Notes under the pieces: generated by a model | What the model saw: only the letters and a program-made list of their open reading frames with translations | What the model was told of the DNA's origin: nothing | Databases searched by the model: none | Program-made: the position numbers and the translations under genes | Part shown: piece after piece, positions 1 to 8,443 of the stretch | Position numbering within the stretch: position 1 is the first letter of the stretch | Layout: every line of letters starts with the position of its first letter | Assembly: GCF_900236475.1 (NCBI RefSeq) | Contig: NZ_LT963352.1 | Coordinates: 5,832,001 to 5,896,000 of the forward strand | DNA: 64,000 bases | Reading direction: 5' to 3' | Source of the DNA: Streptomyces chartreusis NRRL 3882 | Lineage (GTDB): Bacteria > Actinomycetota > Actinomycetes > Streptomycetales > Streptomycetaceae

Positions 1-739
1 ACGGCAGTTGCACCGCCACCATCAGACAGCCGCCCGCCGCGACCCCGACCGCGGCGGAGCGCACGCCCCAGCCTTCGCCGAAGAGGAACATCGCGGCGAT
101 GATGCCGGTGTTGTAGGCGACGTAGATCGCCGCGGGCGCGAGGAAACAGCGGTGTGCCCGCAGGGCGGCACTGCAGTACCCGGCGAGCCCGAAGGCCAGC
201 ACGCAGGTCGCCGTGATCCGGGTGCAGTCGGCGGCGAGCCCGGGGTCGGGCAGGCCGGGTGCGAGGGCCTGAACCAGATAGGGAGCCGTGGCGGCGATCA
301 GCGCGGCCACCGCGGCGAGGGCGAGGCAGAGCCGGGGCAGGGTGGCGCCGACCAGGGCGCGGACCGGGTCGCCCGGGACGCCCCGGGCGCGGCGGGCCAG
401 CGCCATGCTGAACGCCGGGATCAGGGCGATCGCCAGCCCGTCCTCGATGAGCAGCGTGGCGGCGAACTCCGGAACGGTCCACGCCACCAGGAAGGCGTCC
501 GTGTCGCTCCCGGCACCGAACAGCCGCGCCAGCGACTGGTCGCGCACCAGGCCGAGCAGTGAGCCGGCGATGGACAGCGACGCCGTGACGAGCGCGGCCC
601 TGGCCAGGAAGCTTCCGGAGACCGACGCCGCCGAGGCCGGGTCGGCACCGTCCCCGGCCCTGGTGGCGGCACGCGCCGGGGGCACGGTCGCCGCGTCGTC
701 CGTTTCGGGGCCGGGGGACTGCGAAGGCACCACCGTCAT
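1..739 (-). CDS. MurJ/MviN-like lipid flippase, C-terminus beyond window
   Basis: Membrane flippase of the MurJ/MviN type (MOP superfamily), expected to move a lipid-linked sugar across the membrane. About 246 residues are visible; the C-terminal half lies beyond base 1. After a cytoplasmic Pro/Ala/Asp-rich leader of about 42 residues comes a membrane stretch followed by LVRDQSLARLFGAGSDTDAF, which matches the first helices of the family (the segment around 'R..LA..FG.G..DAF'). Further hydrophobic helices follow. ATG at 739 overlaps the stop of the neighbouring polymerase gene as ATGA (739-736), so the two are probably translationally coupled. Its place behind polymerase, priming transferase and glycosyltransferase genes suggests export of an exopolysaccharide repeat unit rather than lipid II. 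That assignment is inferred from context. Confidence 0.8.
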   Translation of the reverse strand, partial: MTVVPSQSPGPETDDAATVPPARAATRAGDGADPASAASVSGSFLARAALVTASLSIAGSLLGLVRDQSLARLFGAGSDTDAFLVAWTVPEFAATLLIEDGLAIALIPAFSMALARRARGVPGDPVRALVGATLPRLCLALAAVAALIAATAPYLVQALAPGLPDPGLAADCTRITATCVLAFGLAGYCSAALRAHRCFLAPAAIYVAYNTGIIAAMFLFGEGWGVRSAAVGVAAGGCLMVAVQLP

Positions 740-2076
740 CGCGCCAGGGCCTCCTCGGCGCGTTCCCGCACCTCGCTGCGGGGCGCCTCCACCCGCGCCT
801 CGCCGGTCAGCGCCCACCACGCCCCGAGCCCCAGGGCCACGGCCGTCAGCACGGTCGCGGGACCGCCGATGTCTCCGTACATGAAGTCGGTCAGCAGCCA
901 GACCAGCAGCCCGCAGGCGACGAGCCCGCAGTCGAGTCCCGGGCCGTGGTCGCGGACGCGCAGCAGGCGCCGCATCCCGCACACCAGCAGCGCCAGCCAG
1001 CTCCCGGTGAGCGCCAGCAGCCCGATCAGGCCCTGCTCGCTCAGCACCAGCAGGTACATGTTGTGCGGAGACAGCAGCGGCTGCCTCTGGTACACCATCC
1101 CCGCGCCGTCGGTCTCGCTGCCCGACGACAGCGCCAGCGTGGCGTGCCCGTCCCGGTACTCGGGGAAGCCCTTCAGCCCGACACCTGTCAGGGGGTGCTG
1201 GCGCCAGATCTCCGTGGCGGACGCCCACAGGGTGTACCGGTCGACGACGGACTGGTCGGGTGCGTCGGTGACCTGGGCGATGCTGTCGATCCGCTGCTGC
1301 AGAACCGCCGAGCCCACACCGAACCCGCCCACCAGGATGACACCCGCGGCGAACGCGGCCGCCACCACCTTGAGCGCCCGCCGCAGCCCGGCCAGTACCA
1401 GCTGGAGGATGCACGTCAGGACGGTCGCGATCCAGGCTCCGCGGCTGAAGGAGAGCGCGAGCGGCAGCAGCAACAGCACAGCGCACGCGGCGGCGGCCAC
1501 CCGCTGCCGTACGGACAGCCGGCCCAGCGCGATCCCGACCGCGCACACCAGGCCGAGGGAGACCGCCGTCGCCATGCCCATCACGTCGTGCGCACCGAAG
1601 GTGCCGACCGCCCGGATGTTCTCGCCCTGGTAGGAGGCGCCGGTCCGGGTGACGAACTGGTGGACGCCGACGGCTCCCTGACACAGACCGAGCCCCACGA
1701 ACGACCAGGCCACCAACCGGAAGCCGGCCCGGTCGCGGAGCAGCAGCAGCACGGCCGCCGGGACGAGGACGAAGGTCTGCAGATAGCGTCCCAGGCCGGT
1801 GAGCCCGGCCTGGGACGAGAACGCCCCCATGGCGGCGAGGGCGAGCCCCACGACCGGCAGGCCCAGAACCACGGCCGCGGCGGGCGACAGCGGGCGCCGC
1901 CGTTCGAACAGGAGACGGATCACGCAGTACACCACCACCAGCCCGGAGAACACGTCGGCGGGCCCCGCACCGTCCGGGGTCAGCGGCAGCGCCAGCAGGG
2001 CGGGTACGGCCACCACGGCCAGGGCCGGTGTCAGCGCTCCGACGCGGCGGGGGAGCGGTGCAGTTGCGAGGCTCAC
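736..2076 (-). CDS. O-antigen ligase/Wzy-like polysaccharide polymerase
   Basis: Integral membrane protein of 446 residues, with about ten hydrophobic helices, of the O-antigen ligase/polymerase superfamily (Wzy_C type). Such proteins join lipid-linked oligosaccharide units on the outer face of the membrane. The central LSFSRGAWIA segment, the periplasmic loop with TGVGLKGFPEYRDGH and the following PHNMYLLVLSEQGLIGL helix are the family's recognisable blocks. The frame is open far upstream, but there it only shadows the sugar-transferase gene. The best start is GTG at 2076 (VSLATAPLPRR), five bases after the upstream stop and preceded by GGGAG. The stop overlaps the flippase start. It is the second-last visible gene of a minus-strand exopolysaccharide operon. 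Confidence 0.8.
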   Translation of the reverse strand: MSLATAPLPRRVGALTPALAVVAVPALLALPLTPDGAGPADVFSGLVVVYCVIRLLFERRRPLSPAAAVVLGLPVVGLALAAMGAFSSQAGLTGLGRYLQTFVLVPAAVLLLLRDRAGFRLVAWSFVGLGLCQGAVGVHQFVTRTGASYQGENIRAVGTFGAHDVMGMATAVSLGLVCAVGIALGRLSVRQRVAAAACAVLLLLPLALSFSRGAWIATVLTCILQLVLAGLRRALKVVAAAFAAGVILVGGFGVGSAVLQQRIDSIAQVTDAPDQSVVDRYTLWASATEIWRQHPLTGVGLKGFPEYRDGHATLALSSGSETDGAGMVYQRQPLLSPHNMYLLVLSEQGLIGLLALTGSWLALLVCGMRRLLRVRDHGPGLDCGLVACGLLVWLLTDFMYGDIGGPATVLTAVALGLGAWWALTGEARVEAPRSEVRERAEEALAR

Positions 2077-2081
2077 CTCTC

Positions 2082-3509
2082 TCAGCTCCCCGTGGGACGT
2101 ACCACCGTGGCCGCGGTGCGCAGCAGGATGCAGACGTCCTGCCACAGGGACCAGTCGTCGATGTAGGCGTTGTCGAACCGGCAGCGGTCCTCGATCGAGG
2201 TGTCGCCGCGCAGACCGTGGATCTGGGCGAGGCCGGTGATGCCGGTCCGCATGCGGTGGCGGACCGAGTAACCGGGGTACGTCTGACCGAACTGCGCGAC
2301 GAAGTACGGGCGTTCGGGCCGCGGTCCGACCAGGCTCATGTCGCCCCGGAGCACGTTCCACAGCTGGAGCAGTTCGTCGAGCGAGGTACGCCGCAGCATC
2401 CGGCAGAACCAGCGCATCTCGTTCTCGTTCGCCACGCTCCACCGGGTTGCCGACTCGTGCTCGTCGACCGGGCGGTGCGTACGGAACTTCAGCAGCGTGA
2501 ACGGCTTGCCGTTCCTGCCGATGCGCTCCTGCCGGAACACCACGCCCGGCCCGTCGCTGATCCGCAGCGCCACGGCGAAGGCCAGCAGCAGCGGGCTGAC
2601 CAGCACCAGCAGCGTTCCCGACACGAGAATGTCGAGCGCCCGTTTGGCCGCGCTGCCGCGCCGGGCGGGGGACATGTCCAGGCGCCGGCAGGAGAACCCG
2701 GCCAGCCGCTCCCGCGTCGCGTACGACGGGGAATCGGCGTCGACCTCCCAGACCACGCAGCCCGACTCGGCCAGTGCCCGCAGCAGCGGCTCCTGTTCGG
2801 CGCGTACGGAGGGGTGGACGGCCAGCACCGCCCGCACCCCGTTCTGGATGACCGCACGCTCGACCTCCTCGGGGGTCGTCAGCACCGGCAGGCTCTCGCT
2901 GCCGTCCGGCTGCTCGGCGACGATCCCCACCGGCCGCACACCGCACCGCGGGTGACGCAGTACGGCGGCGGCCACGCGCTGCGCGGTCGCCGCCGGGCCG
3001 AGGACGAGTGCGGTGTGCGGGTGCCGCAGCAGCGCGGCGCGCCGCCGCGCGTGCACCGCTCCGCGCAGCACACAGCCGGCCGCCGCGTGCAGGGCAAGGC
3101 CCGTCAGCACGGTACGGAGCGTCAACGCGTGCTCCGGCCGGTACGCCGCCAGGAGCGCCGCGAGTGCCAGCCAGGCCACCGCGATGCGGCCGCACACGGC
3201 GGGCAGTTCCTCCAGCAGCCCCGGTACCGGCGGCCGCCCGTCGCGCCGGCGCAGCAGCAGCGACATGACGATCAGCAGGGTGACGAGCAGTGGGTGGCGC
3301 TGGGCATCGGTGAGCGCCGGCGCGCCCGCCAGGGCGGCCACGCCGTCCGCGACGAGCAGCGCCACGGGGGAGGCGGGACGGGCCGGCCGCCGCGGTGCGG
3401 ACGGCCGGAAACCGGTGGCGGTGCCGCGCGGCGGCATGACCGAGACTGGTGAGGATCCGTGGTCCCGTGGCGGTACGCCGGGGGAGGGCACGGTACGTTC
3501 GGCGGTCAC
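2082..3509 (-). CDS. Undecaprenyl-phosphate sugar-1-phosphate transferase
   Basis: Exopolysaccharide-priming polyprenyl glycosylphosphotransferase of 475 residues, which loads the first sugar phosphate onto undecaprenyl phosphate. The N-terminal half (about 45-170) holds membrane helices. A Rossmann-like region follows (about 175-275). The C-terminal catalytic Bac_transf domain (about 290-475) begins KRALDILVSGTLLVLVSPLL and carries GPGVVFRQERIGRNGKPF, the RRTSLDELLQLWNVLRGDMS block and SLVGPRPERP, the standard motifs of WcaJ/WbaP-like enzymes. The GTG start overlaps the stop of the glycosyltransferase gene as GTGA (3509-3506). This architecture is the usual first committed step of an exopolysaccharide cluster, and the neighbouring flippase, polymerase and glycosyltransferase fit that. 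The sugar substrate cannot be read from the sequence. Confidence 0.88.
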   Translation of the reverse strand: MTAERTVPSPGVPPRDHGSSPVSVMPPRGTATGFRPSAPRRPARPASPVALLVADGVAALAGAPALTDAQRHPLLVTLLIVMSLLLRRRDGRPPVPGLLEELPAVCGRIAVAWLALAALLAAYRPEHALTLRTVLTGLALHAAAGCVLRGAVHARRRAALLRHPHTALVLGPAATAQRVAAAVLRHPRCGVRPVGIVAEQPDGSESLPVLTTPEEVERAVIQNGVRAVLAVHPSVRAEQEPLLRALAESGCVVWEVDADSPSYATRERLAGFSCRRLDMSPARRGSAAKRALDILVSGTLLVLVSPLLLAFAVALRISDGPGVVFRQERIGRNGKPFTLLKFRTHRPVDEHESATRWSVANENEMRWFCRMLRRTSLDELLQLWNVLRGDMSLVGPRPERPYFVAQFGQTYPGYSVRHRMRTGITGLAQIHGLRGDTSIEDRCRFDNAYIDDWSLWQDVCILLRTAATVVRPTGS

Positions 3510-4747
3510 GAGTGGATGGACTCCCTGTACTCGGTGGGCTCGACGCGCTGTGGTGTCCGGTTCGCCTCGGCGCCACGTCCGGTGCCGAGCGGCTGACCGT
3601 GCTCAGCGCTGGGGGTGGCGGCGGTCCATGGGCCGAGCAGGTCGCGATAGACGTCCGAGACGGCCTCGGCGGTGTAGCGCACGTCGTGGGTGGACAGCAC
3701 GTGCCGACGGCCCTGGCTGCCGAGCGACTCGCGCAGCAGCGGATCGGCCAGCAACTCGGTGACGGCCCCGGCCAGCGCGGCCGGGTCCTCCGGCGGGACC
3801 AGGCACCGGGCGGCGAAGGAGGGTGGCAGGCTCTCGCGGGCGCCGTCGACGTCCGTGACCACCACGGGCCGCCCGCAGGCCATCGCCTCCAGCGGCGCCA
3901 GGGCCATGCCCTCCCAGCGGGACGGCAGGACGACGAGATCGGAGGCCTGGTACCAGGGGGAGGCGTCGGCGACGGCTCCCGTGAACACCACGGATTCCGG
4001 GGCGCCTTCGCGGAGCCGGTCGTGGTCCGGCCCGTCGCCGACGAGGACCAGGCGGGCGTCGGGCACCTGCCGCACGACGGCTTCCCACGCCCGCAGCAGG
4101 ACGTCCTGCCCCTTCTGCCGGCACAGCCGCCCCACGCACACGGCGAGCGGTGCCGCCGGGCGGATGCCGGCGAGCGGGGCGAGCCCGGCCCGTACGGCGC
4201 CCGCGGGGGCCGGGCGGAAGCGCTCCGGGTCGATGCCGTTGGGGACGACGGTCCACCGGCCGGTGATCCTGGCGTCCATGCCGGTGGCGCGTTCCGCCTC
4301 GCTCACGCACACCACGCGTGAGGCCCAACGTGCCCCCCAGCGTTCCCATAGGAGCGCCAGGGCCGCGGTGCCCCCGCTGACCGCTTCGAACGACCAGGCG
4401 TGCGGCTGGAAGACCGTCGGAATCCGCCCGCGTACCGCGAGCCGTCCGGCGAGCCCGGCCTTCGCGCTGTGCGCGTGCACCAGATCGGGGCGCACCTCGT
4501 CGATCACCCGCGCCAGGTGCCGCACCTCCCGGACGAGCGACGTACCCGGCGACCGTGTCGCGTGCCAGTGCCGTACGCGCGCGCCGAGCGTCCGCAGCTT
4601 CGTGGTGAGCGCGCTGTCGGGGCAGGCCACGGTGACGTCCAGGCCGTCCGACAGTTGGGCGCGGACCAGATCCGTCACGACGCGCGCGACGCCGCCGTCC
4701 ACCGGTTGGGTGAGGTGCAGGACTCTTGGGAGGGGGGCGGTGTGCAT
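3506..4747 (-). CDS. GT4-family glycosyltransferase
   Basis: Cytoplasmic glycosyltransferase of 413 residues with the GT-B fold, family 4. The N-terminal domain shows the acceptor-side GGVARVVTDLVRAQ loop and DLVHAHSAKAGLAGRLA. The C-terminal domain has VGRLCRQKGQDVLLRAW and the nucleotide-sugar motif EGMALAPLEAMACG, an E-x7-E pair. It would add a sugar to the lipid-linked precursor primed by the next gene. ATG at 4747 (MHTAPLPRVLHL) is chosen because the longer frame to 4840 would run into the neighbouring gene and adds an unconserved basic leader; GAGGAA lies about 11 bases ahead. It sits 50 bases after the secreted protein gene and overlaps the transferase gene by GTGA. Confidence 0.86.
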   Translation of the reverse strand: MHTAPLPRVLHLTQPVDGGVARVVTDLVRAQLSDGLDVTVACPDSALTTKLRTLGARVRHWHATRSPGTSLVREVRHLARVIDEVRPDLVHAHSAKAGLAGRLAVRGRIPTVFQPHAWSFEAVSGGTAALALLWERWGARWASRVVCVSEAERATGMDARITGRWTVVPNGIDPERFRPAPAGAVRAGLAPLAGIRPAAPLAVCVGRLCRQKGQDVLLRAWEAVVRQVPDARLVLVGDGPDHDRLREGAPESVVFTGAVADASPWYQASDLVVLPSRWEGMALAPLEAMACGRPVVVTDVDGARESLPPSFAARCLVPPEDPAALAGAVTELLADPLLRESLGSQGRRHVLSTHDVRYTAEAVSDVYRDLLGPWTAATPSAEHGQPLGTGRGAEANRTPQRVEPTEYRESIHS

Positions 4748-4797
4748 GTGGGCGGATTCCTCGCTCGCGAAGGTGTTCGGGGCGGGCGGCGACGGAG

Positions 4798-5886
4798 TCA
4801 CCGCCGTGCGTCGACGGCGGCGAAGAGCACGCCGGCCCACGCCGCGTCCTGCTGGGAGTGGAGCCGGAAGGTCGCTTGGTCACCGGCCTGCTGCAGGCCA
4901 CTTCCGAGATCGAACACGTCGGAGTCGTAGCCGAGGTTGTTGGCGTGCGCGGGCACCCGTGCCGCATCCGCCCCGGGCTCGCTGATGGTGGAATTGAGGA
5001 CGTCGTCCCGGGGGTTGGCGGCGTTGGTGAGGGCGAACTCGGACTGGCCGGTGGTCACGGTGAGCGAGTCGCCGGTGGTGCCGCGGTCGCCGTTGTACGT
5101 CACCAGGCCGGCACGGCCCCACGCGCCCGCGGCGAAGCCCAGATCGGTCATCCGGATCTCCTGTGCCGCACCGGGCCTCAGCGGGGTGAAGCCGTCCCAG
5201 AGCGCGAGGTGACGCAGTGGCTCCGACGGGTTCTCGTAGGCCACCACGAGCGTCCAGCCACCCCACGCCCCGGCCGCCGATCTGCCCATGGCGATGTTGA
5301 TCTGCGCCACGGTGTACAGGCCGGGCCCGCCCTCCCGCACCAGCCGTGTCACGTCGGCCGAGGCCTGGAAGGCGTCCATGCCGTCCGCCACCCGGTGTCC
5401 GACCGTCGTGTCGGCGAGCAACTCCTTGTACTCTCCGCCGGGTTCGGCGATCAGCACGCGCTCGTTGTCCTGCGGCGGCTTCTGTTCGCCCACGCGCAGG
5501 TTGCCGCCCCAGTAGAGGCGCGCGTACGTCACCCGGGAGGCGTTGGGGAGGCGGACCTCCGCGCGGGAGGAGTTGTAGGTGTTGGGGTCGCGGTCGACAT
5601 CGACGTAGAACATGTCGAAGTCGCCGTTCACACCGGACCCGCCTGCCTGGGCGTCCGGGCACGAAGGCGCCTGGGCCGTGCGGCAGGTGATCGACGCGTT
5701 GGCCGCGCGTACGATGCCGCCGTGCTGGAGCGTGCGGTACCGCTCGGCGAAGCCGAGGCTCTCGGCCTCCGGCGCGGGCGCGGCGGCCGGAGCGGCGGCC
5801 GGGGAACTGCTTGCTGCCCACACGGCCGCAAGGGCCAGGACGCCCACGGTCGCGCGGCGAAACACGGGGCCCAGAGAATGGCGCAT
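4798..5886 (-). CDS. Secreted adhesin-like protein of exopolysaccharide locus
   Basis: Exported protein of 362 residues. The N-terminus has two arginines, a hydrophobic core (VGVLALAAVWAAS) and an Ala/Pro-rich linker, consistent with a signal peptide cleaved near residue 32. The body contains NGDFDMFYVDVDRDPNTYNS, then LPNASRVTYARLYWGGNL, a pattern I know from the N-terminal beta domain of large DUF11-type actinobacterial surface proteins; here it stands alone. Two cysteines (ITCRTAQ, PSCPDA) could pair. ATG at 5886 is preferred over the longer frame to 5979 because it begins directly at the signal peptide. It is the first gene of the minus-strand exopolysaccharide unit, so its promoter lies in 5887-6288. 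Its function is unknown; a polysaccharide-associated surface role is inferred. Confidence 0.65.
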   Translation of the reverse strand: MRHSLGPVFRRATVGVLALAAVWAASSSPAAAPAAAPAPEAESLGFAERYRTLQHGGIVRAANASITCRTAQAPSCPDAQAGGSGVNGDFDMFYVDVDRDPNTYNSSRAEVRLPNASRVTYARLYWGGNLRVGEQKPPQDNERVLIAEPGGEYKELLADTTVGHRVADGMDAFQASADVTRLVREGGPGLYTVAQINIAMGRSAAGAWGGWTLVVAYENPSEPLRHLALWDGFTPLRPGAAQEIRMTDLGFAAGAWGRAGLVTYNGDRGTTGDSLTVTTGQSEFALTNAANPRDDVLNSTISEPGADAARVPAHANNLGYDSDVFDLGSGLQQAGDQATFRLHSQQDAAWAGVLFAAVDARR

Positions 5887-6288
5887 GACCGGTCGTTGCC
5901 CTTTCGGAACAGGTGGCCGTGGCAGCAGTGCCACGAGAGCGATGTGTCCGCGCTGAGAAGTGCGTCGGGCGGTTCGCAACTCTAGTCATCAATCGGACAT
6001 AGTCGAAGAAATTCGGTGAAGTCTGACAAGTGTGTCGGAATCGTGAAGCAGCAAGTCCTTGCTGGTTCCGGCCGTCGCCTCCGGCCTCGGTCAGCGCCTC
6101 CATTCGGGGGAGGCCGGTGCCTTGCTCCGGCAGGGGCCGAGAAGGGGGCGTCCTGACATACCGTCTGATCAGGGCGGGCACGGCGAATGGGGGAATTGTT
6201 AAATCCCGAAAAGCCTATGAGCGGTTGCGGGAAGTCGCGGGCGCTTTCACGGTGGGCTCAAGATCCAACGCCGTCGAAAGGAATCTCC
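5887..6288. promoter_or_regulatory. Divergent promoter region, no gene seen
   Basis: 402 bases between the divergent secreted-protein genes. The stretch 5990-6060 is clearly more AT-rich than its surroundings and probably holds the exopolysaccharide operon promoter. GAAAGGA at about 6275 is the ribosome binding site of the plus-strand gene. I see no convincing coding frame and no exact match to a WhiG or BldN promoter. Confidence 0.4.
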
Positions 6289-6969
6289 ATGTGTGCTCTG
6301 CCCGCACGGCGCATCGCGTCCAGCGCCCTGTGCGCCGCCCTTCTGGTCGGGATCACCGGCCCCGTAGCCATGGCGGCCGACTCGGCTCGCGGGCACGCTC
6401 ATGTGGCGCCCGACGCCCGGCTTCCCGGCGCGGATGCCCGTCTCGCGCAGATCGACAGACTCAACTGGGGTGAGCTCACCCCGGTCGCCGACCTGCTGCA
6501 CGCCGTGCTCCGGAGCGACGGCCGACTGCCCGCGTCCGAGGCCAGGAAGCTGGGAGCCGAAGCGAAGGCCGCCCTGACCGAGGCGGCCGCCAAGGGCGAG
6601 CGAACCTCGATGACGTCGACGGTCGTGCTGTTGCCGGCTCCCGCCCTGCCCGCCCTGGTGCCCGGGGCGCCCGACCGGCGCGCCGCCGACCCCGTGACCG
6701 ACCTGCTGGACCTCGTGCTGGGAGCTGTCGACAGTCTCCTGCAGGCCATCACCTCCGGTGTCGGCGGCATCCTTCCCTCCGTCGACGACCTGCTGAACGG
6801 GGTGGACGACCTCCTCGCCGGACTGATCGGAGGCAACCTGCTTCAGGACGATTCCGTTTCGTCGCCGTCGTCCAGCACGTCGTCGACATCGGTGCCGACG
6901 ACGATGCCCGCGGCCGTCACGTACCCGGCCGTCCCGCTGCTGACGCGGGTGGTGCCGCCGGCCTCCTGA
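6289..6969 (+). CDS. Secreted hypothetical protein
   Basis: Exported protein of 226 residues that I do not recognise. The signal peptide is clear (RRIASSALCAALLVGITG, cleavage near AMAADS, about residue 31). The mature part has a Leu-rich helical segment (LTPVADLLHAVLRSDG), then a long amphipathic run rich in Val, Leu, Asp and Gly (DPVTDLLDLVLGAVDSLLQA through DDLLAGLIGG), and a low-complexity Ser/Thr tail near residue 195. No catalytic motif is visible. ATG at 6289 with GAAAGGA eight bases upstream is the natural start; the longer frame to 6187 has no such site. It is transcribed away from the exopolysaccharide operon and is closed by a hairpin just after the stop. Confidence 0.6.
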   Translation: MCALPARRIASSALCAALLVGITGPVAMAADSARGHAHVAPDARLPGADARLAQIDRLNWGELTPVADLLHAVLRSDGRLPASEARKLGAEAKAALTEAAAKGERTSMTSTVVLLPAPALPALVPGAPDRRAADPVTDLLDLVLGAVDSLLQAITSGVGGILPSVDDLLNGVDDLLAGLIGGNLLQDDSVSSPSSSTSSTSVPTTMPAAVTYPAVPLLTRVVPPAS

Positions 6970-6978
6970 ACCGCGTCC

Positions 6979-7015
6979 AGTCGTGGTGCCGACCTCAGGG
7001 AGCGGCGCCACGACT
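6979..7015 (+). terminator. Hairpin terminator after secreted gene
   Basis: Arms 6979-6991 and 7003-7015 (AGTCGTGGTGCCG with CGGCGCCACGACT) pair over 13 positions with one G-T wobble, around an 11-base loop, ten bases after the stop codon. Confidence 0.6.
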
Positions 7016-7203
7016 GTCGTTCTTCCCGCCCGACTTCGCGTATTCCTCCGATTCATTTTCCGTTCCGTGGCCCGGTCTGTTAATAGATCTCGTATGAGGT
7101 ATCGGCAATCTTGGGCATCTCCGGTTTCCGCCCAGGCCAGGGCTCGTTAGGCACGGCGACAGAATTCCCTCCGGCGACGCGCGTTGCCGAAGAAAGGAAC
7201 ACG

Positions 7204-7752
7204 ATGAAGTCTCTGAAGGCTGCCGCCGTCTTTGCCGGGTCCTTGATCGCTGCCGGTTCCGCCACACCCGCGTTCGCCCAGGACGCCATGGTCGCCCCGA
7301 GCGCGCCGGCCGCTCAGAGCGTTCCGGACGTGCAGGCTGCCCCGGTCGCCCAGAGCGCTCCCGTTGCTCAGGCCGCTCCGGTTCAGAGCGCTCCGGCTGT
7401 TCAGAGTGCTCCGATGGCTCAGCCCGCCCCGGCTCCGGTCGCTCAGCCTGCCCCGGTTGCGCAGCCGGCTCCGGTTGCTCAGCCCGCCCCGGCTCCTCAG
7501 CCGGCTCCGGTCGCTCAGCCCGCCCCGGCTCCTCAGCCGGCTCCGGTTGCTCAGCCCGCCCCCGCTCCGCAGCCGGCTCCGGCCGCTGAGAACACTCGGG
7601 ACCTGGCGTCCACCGACCTCACCGGCGGCGTGAGCACCAGGGTTCCCCTAGATGTGAGCGCTCAGGGCAAGGAATCGCTGGTCCAGACGGCGAAGAACGC
7701 CGCGTCCGCGGTCAACGACACCAAGCCGGTGCACGGCAACCTGTGGTTCTAG
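7204..7752 (+). CDS. Secreted Pro/Ala/Gln-repeat protein
   Basis: Exported 182-residue protein of unknown function. The signal peptide (MKSLKAAAVFAGSLIAAGSA, cleavage after AFA near residue 23) is followed by about 110 residues of almost pure Pro/Ala/Val/Gln repeats, including three exact copies of PAPVAQPAPAPQ. A short ordered tail of about 50 residues follows (DLASTDLTGGVSTRVPLDVS, then SLVQTAKNAASAVNDTKPV). There are no cysteines. The repeats resemble a wall-spanning or surface-stalk region, with the tail as the conserved part. ATG at 7204 has GAAAGGAAC ahead of it. It lies between another secreted gene and the tyrosinase operon and has its own terminator, so it is probably monocistronic. 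Confidence 0.65.
   Translation: MKSLKAAAVFAGSLIAAGSATPAFAQDAMVAPSAPAAQSVPDVQAAPVAQSAPVAQAAPVQSAPAVQSAPMAQPAPAPVAQPAPVAQPAPVAQPAPAPQPAPVAQPAPAPQPAPVAQPAPAPQPAPAAENTRDLASTDLTGGVSTRVPLDVSAQGKESLVQTAKNAASAVNDTKPVHGNLWF
7465..7572 (+). repeat. Three 36-bp in-frame tandem repeats
   Basis: Copies at 7465-7500, 7501-7536 and 7537-7572, nearly identical at the nucleotide level (single T/C and C/G differences), each encoding PAPVAQPAPAPQ. Flanking DNA contains shorter, less regular versions of the same unit. Confidence 0.85.
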
Positions 7753-7770
7753 AGCTGGGACCACGCGTAC

Positions 7771-7809
7771 GGAGGGTCGGTCCTCGGACAGTTCGAGGGC
7801 CGGCCCTCC
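7771..7809 (+). terminator. Strong hairpin terminator
   Basis: Arms 7771-7786 and 7794-7809 pair over 16 positions with two G-T wobbles and a 7-base loop, followed by GTTGTGTG. It separates the repeat-protein gene from the tyrosinase operon. Confidence 0.75.
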
Positions 7810-7948
7810 GTTGTGTGTCCTGCCGGTGACGCGACCCGCCCCCCTACCGGCAGCTACGCCGGCGATCACTTGTCTGGCCGCGCGGCGGTGACCGCGCGGG
7901 ACGTCCGGCGGTTACGGCTACGACACCGGAACCGGACGAGGAGTGGAC

Positions 7949-8443
7949 ATGGTCGTCAGCATCGGCGGAGGACCGGCGGGAGGCGGGGCACCGACCCCGG
8001 CGCGACCCGAACGGGCGGGCAGGACACGGCGGGAGGTGACGCGCGGTCTGCGTGCCTGCGCCCTCGCCGCCACCCTGGCGGCCCCGGTGGCCGCCGCCTT
8101 CCGGCTCCGGCGCCCCGGAACCGAAAACGTCCTGGGCGAAGCCGCTTTCGACCAGACCTACCGCAGCCGCCGCATCCGAGGGACGTGGACCCCGTCGGCC
8201 GGGTCGGGCGGGCGGGGTCGGTGGCACGTCACTGTGGACGGCCGACCGCTGCATCTGATGCGCCGGGCCGACGGCACCTGGCTGAGCATGGTCGACCACT
8301 ACTGCTCGTACCGGTCACCACTCGAAGCCGCCCGCGCAGCCGTCGACGAACTCGGCCCCGGCCGCCGACTGCGCGACCTGGCCCCGGAACCAGCAGACGC
8401 GGGGCATGTGCACACGGGGGACCGGCATGGCGTACGTGCGTAG
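7949..8443 (+). CDS. melC1: Tyrosinase copper chaperone MelC1
   Basis: Caddie protein of 164 residues that loads copper into, and exports, the tyrosinase encoded next. The N-terminus has a twin-arginine motif (RTRREVTRG) before a hydrophobic run ending AAPVAAAFR, so the chaperone carries the Tat signal for a complex with the signal-less enzyme, as known for Streptomyces MelC1. The conserved core WHVTVDGRPLHLMRRADG and WLSMVDHYCSYRSPLEAARA, with the Cys/His/Tyr cluster, is present. ATG at 7949 is chosen because GAGGAG (7937-7942) is six bases away; GTG at 7943 would touch it. The gene overlaps melC2 by 17 bases, typical of this coupled pair. Confidence 0.9.
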   Translation: MVVSIGGGPAGGGAPTPARPERAGRTRREVTRGLRACALAATLAAPVAAAFRLRRPGTENVLGEAAFDQTYRSRRIRGTWTPSAGSGGRGRWHVTVDGRPLHLMRRADGTWLSMVDHYCSYRSPLEAARAAVDELGPGRRLRDLAPEPADAGHVHTGDRHGVRA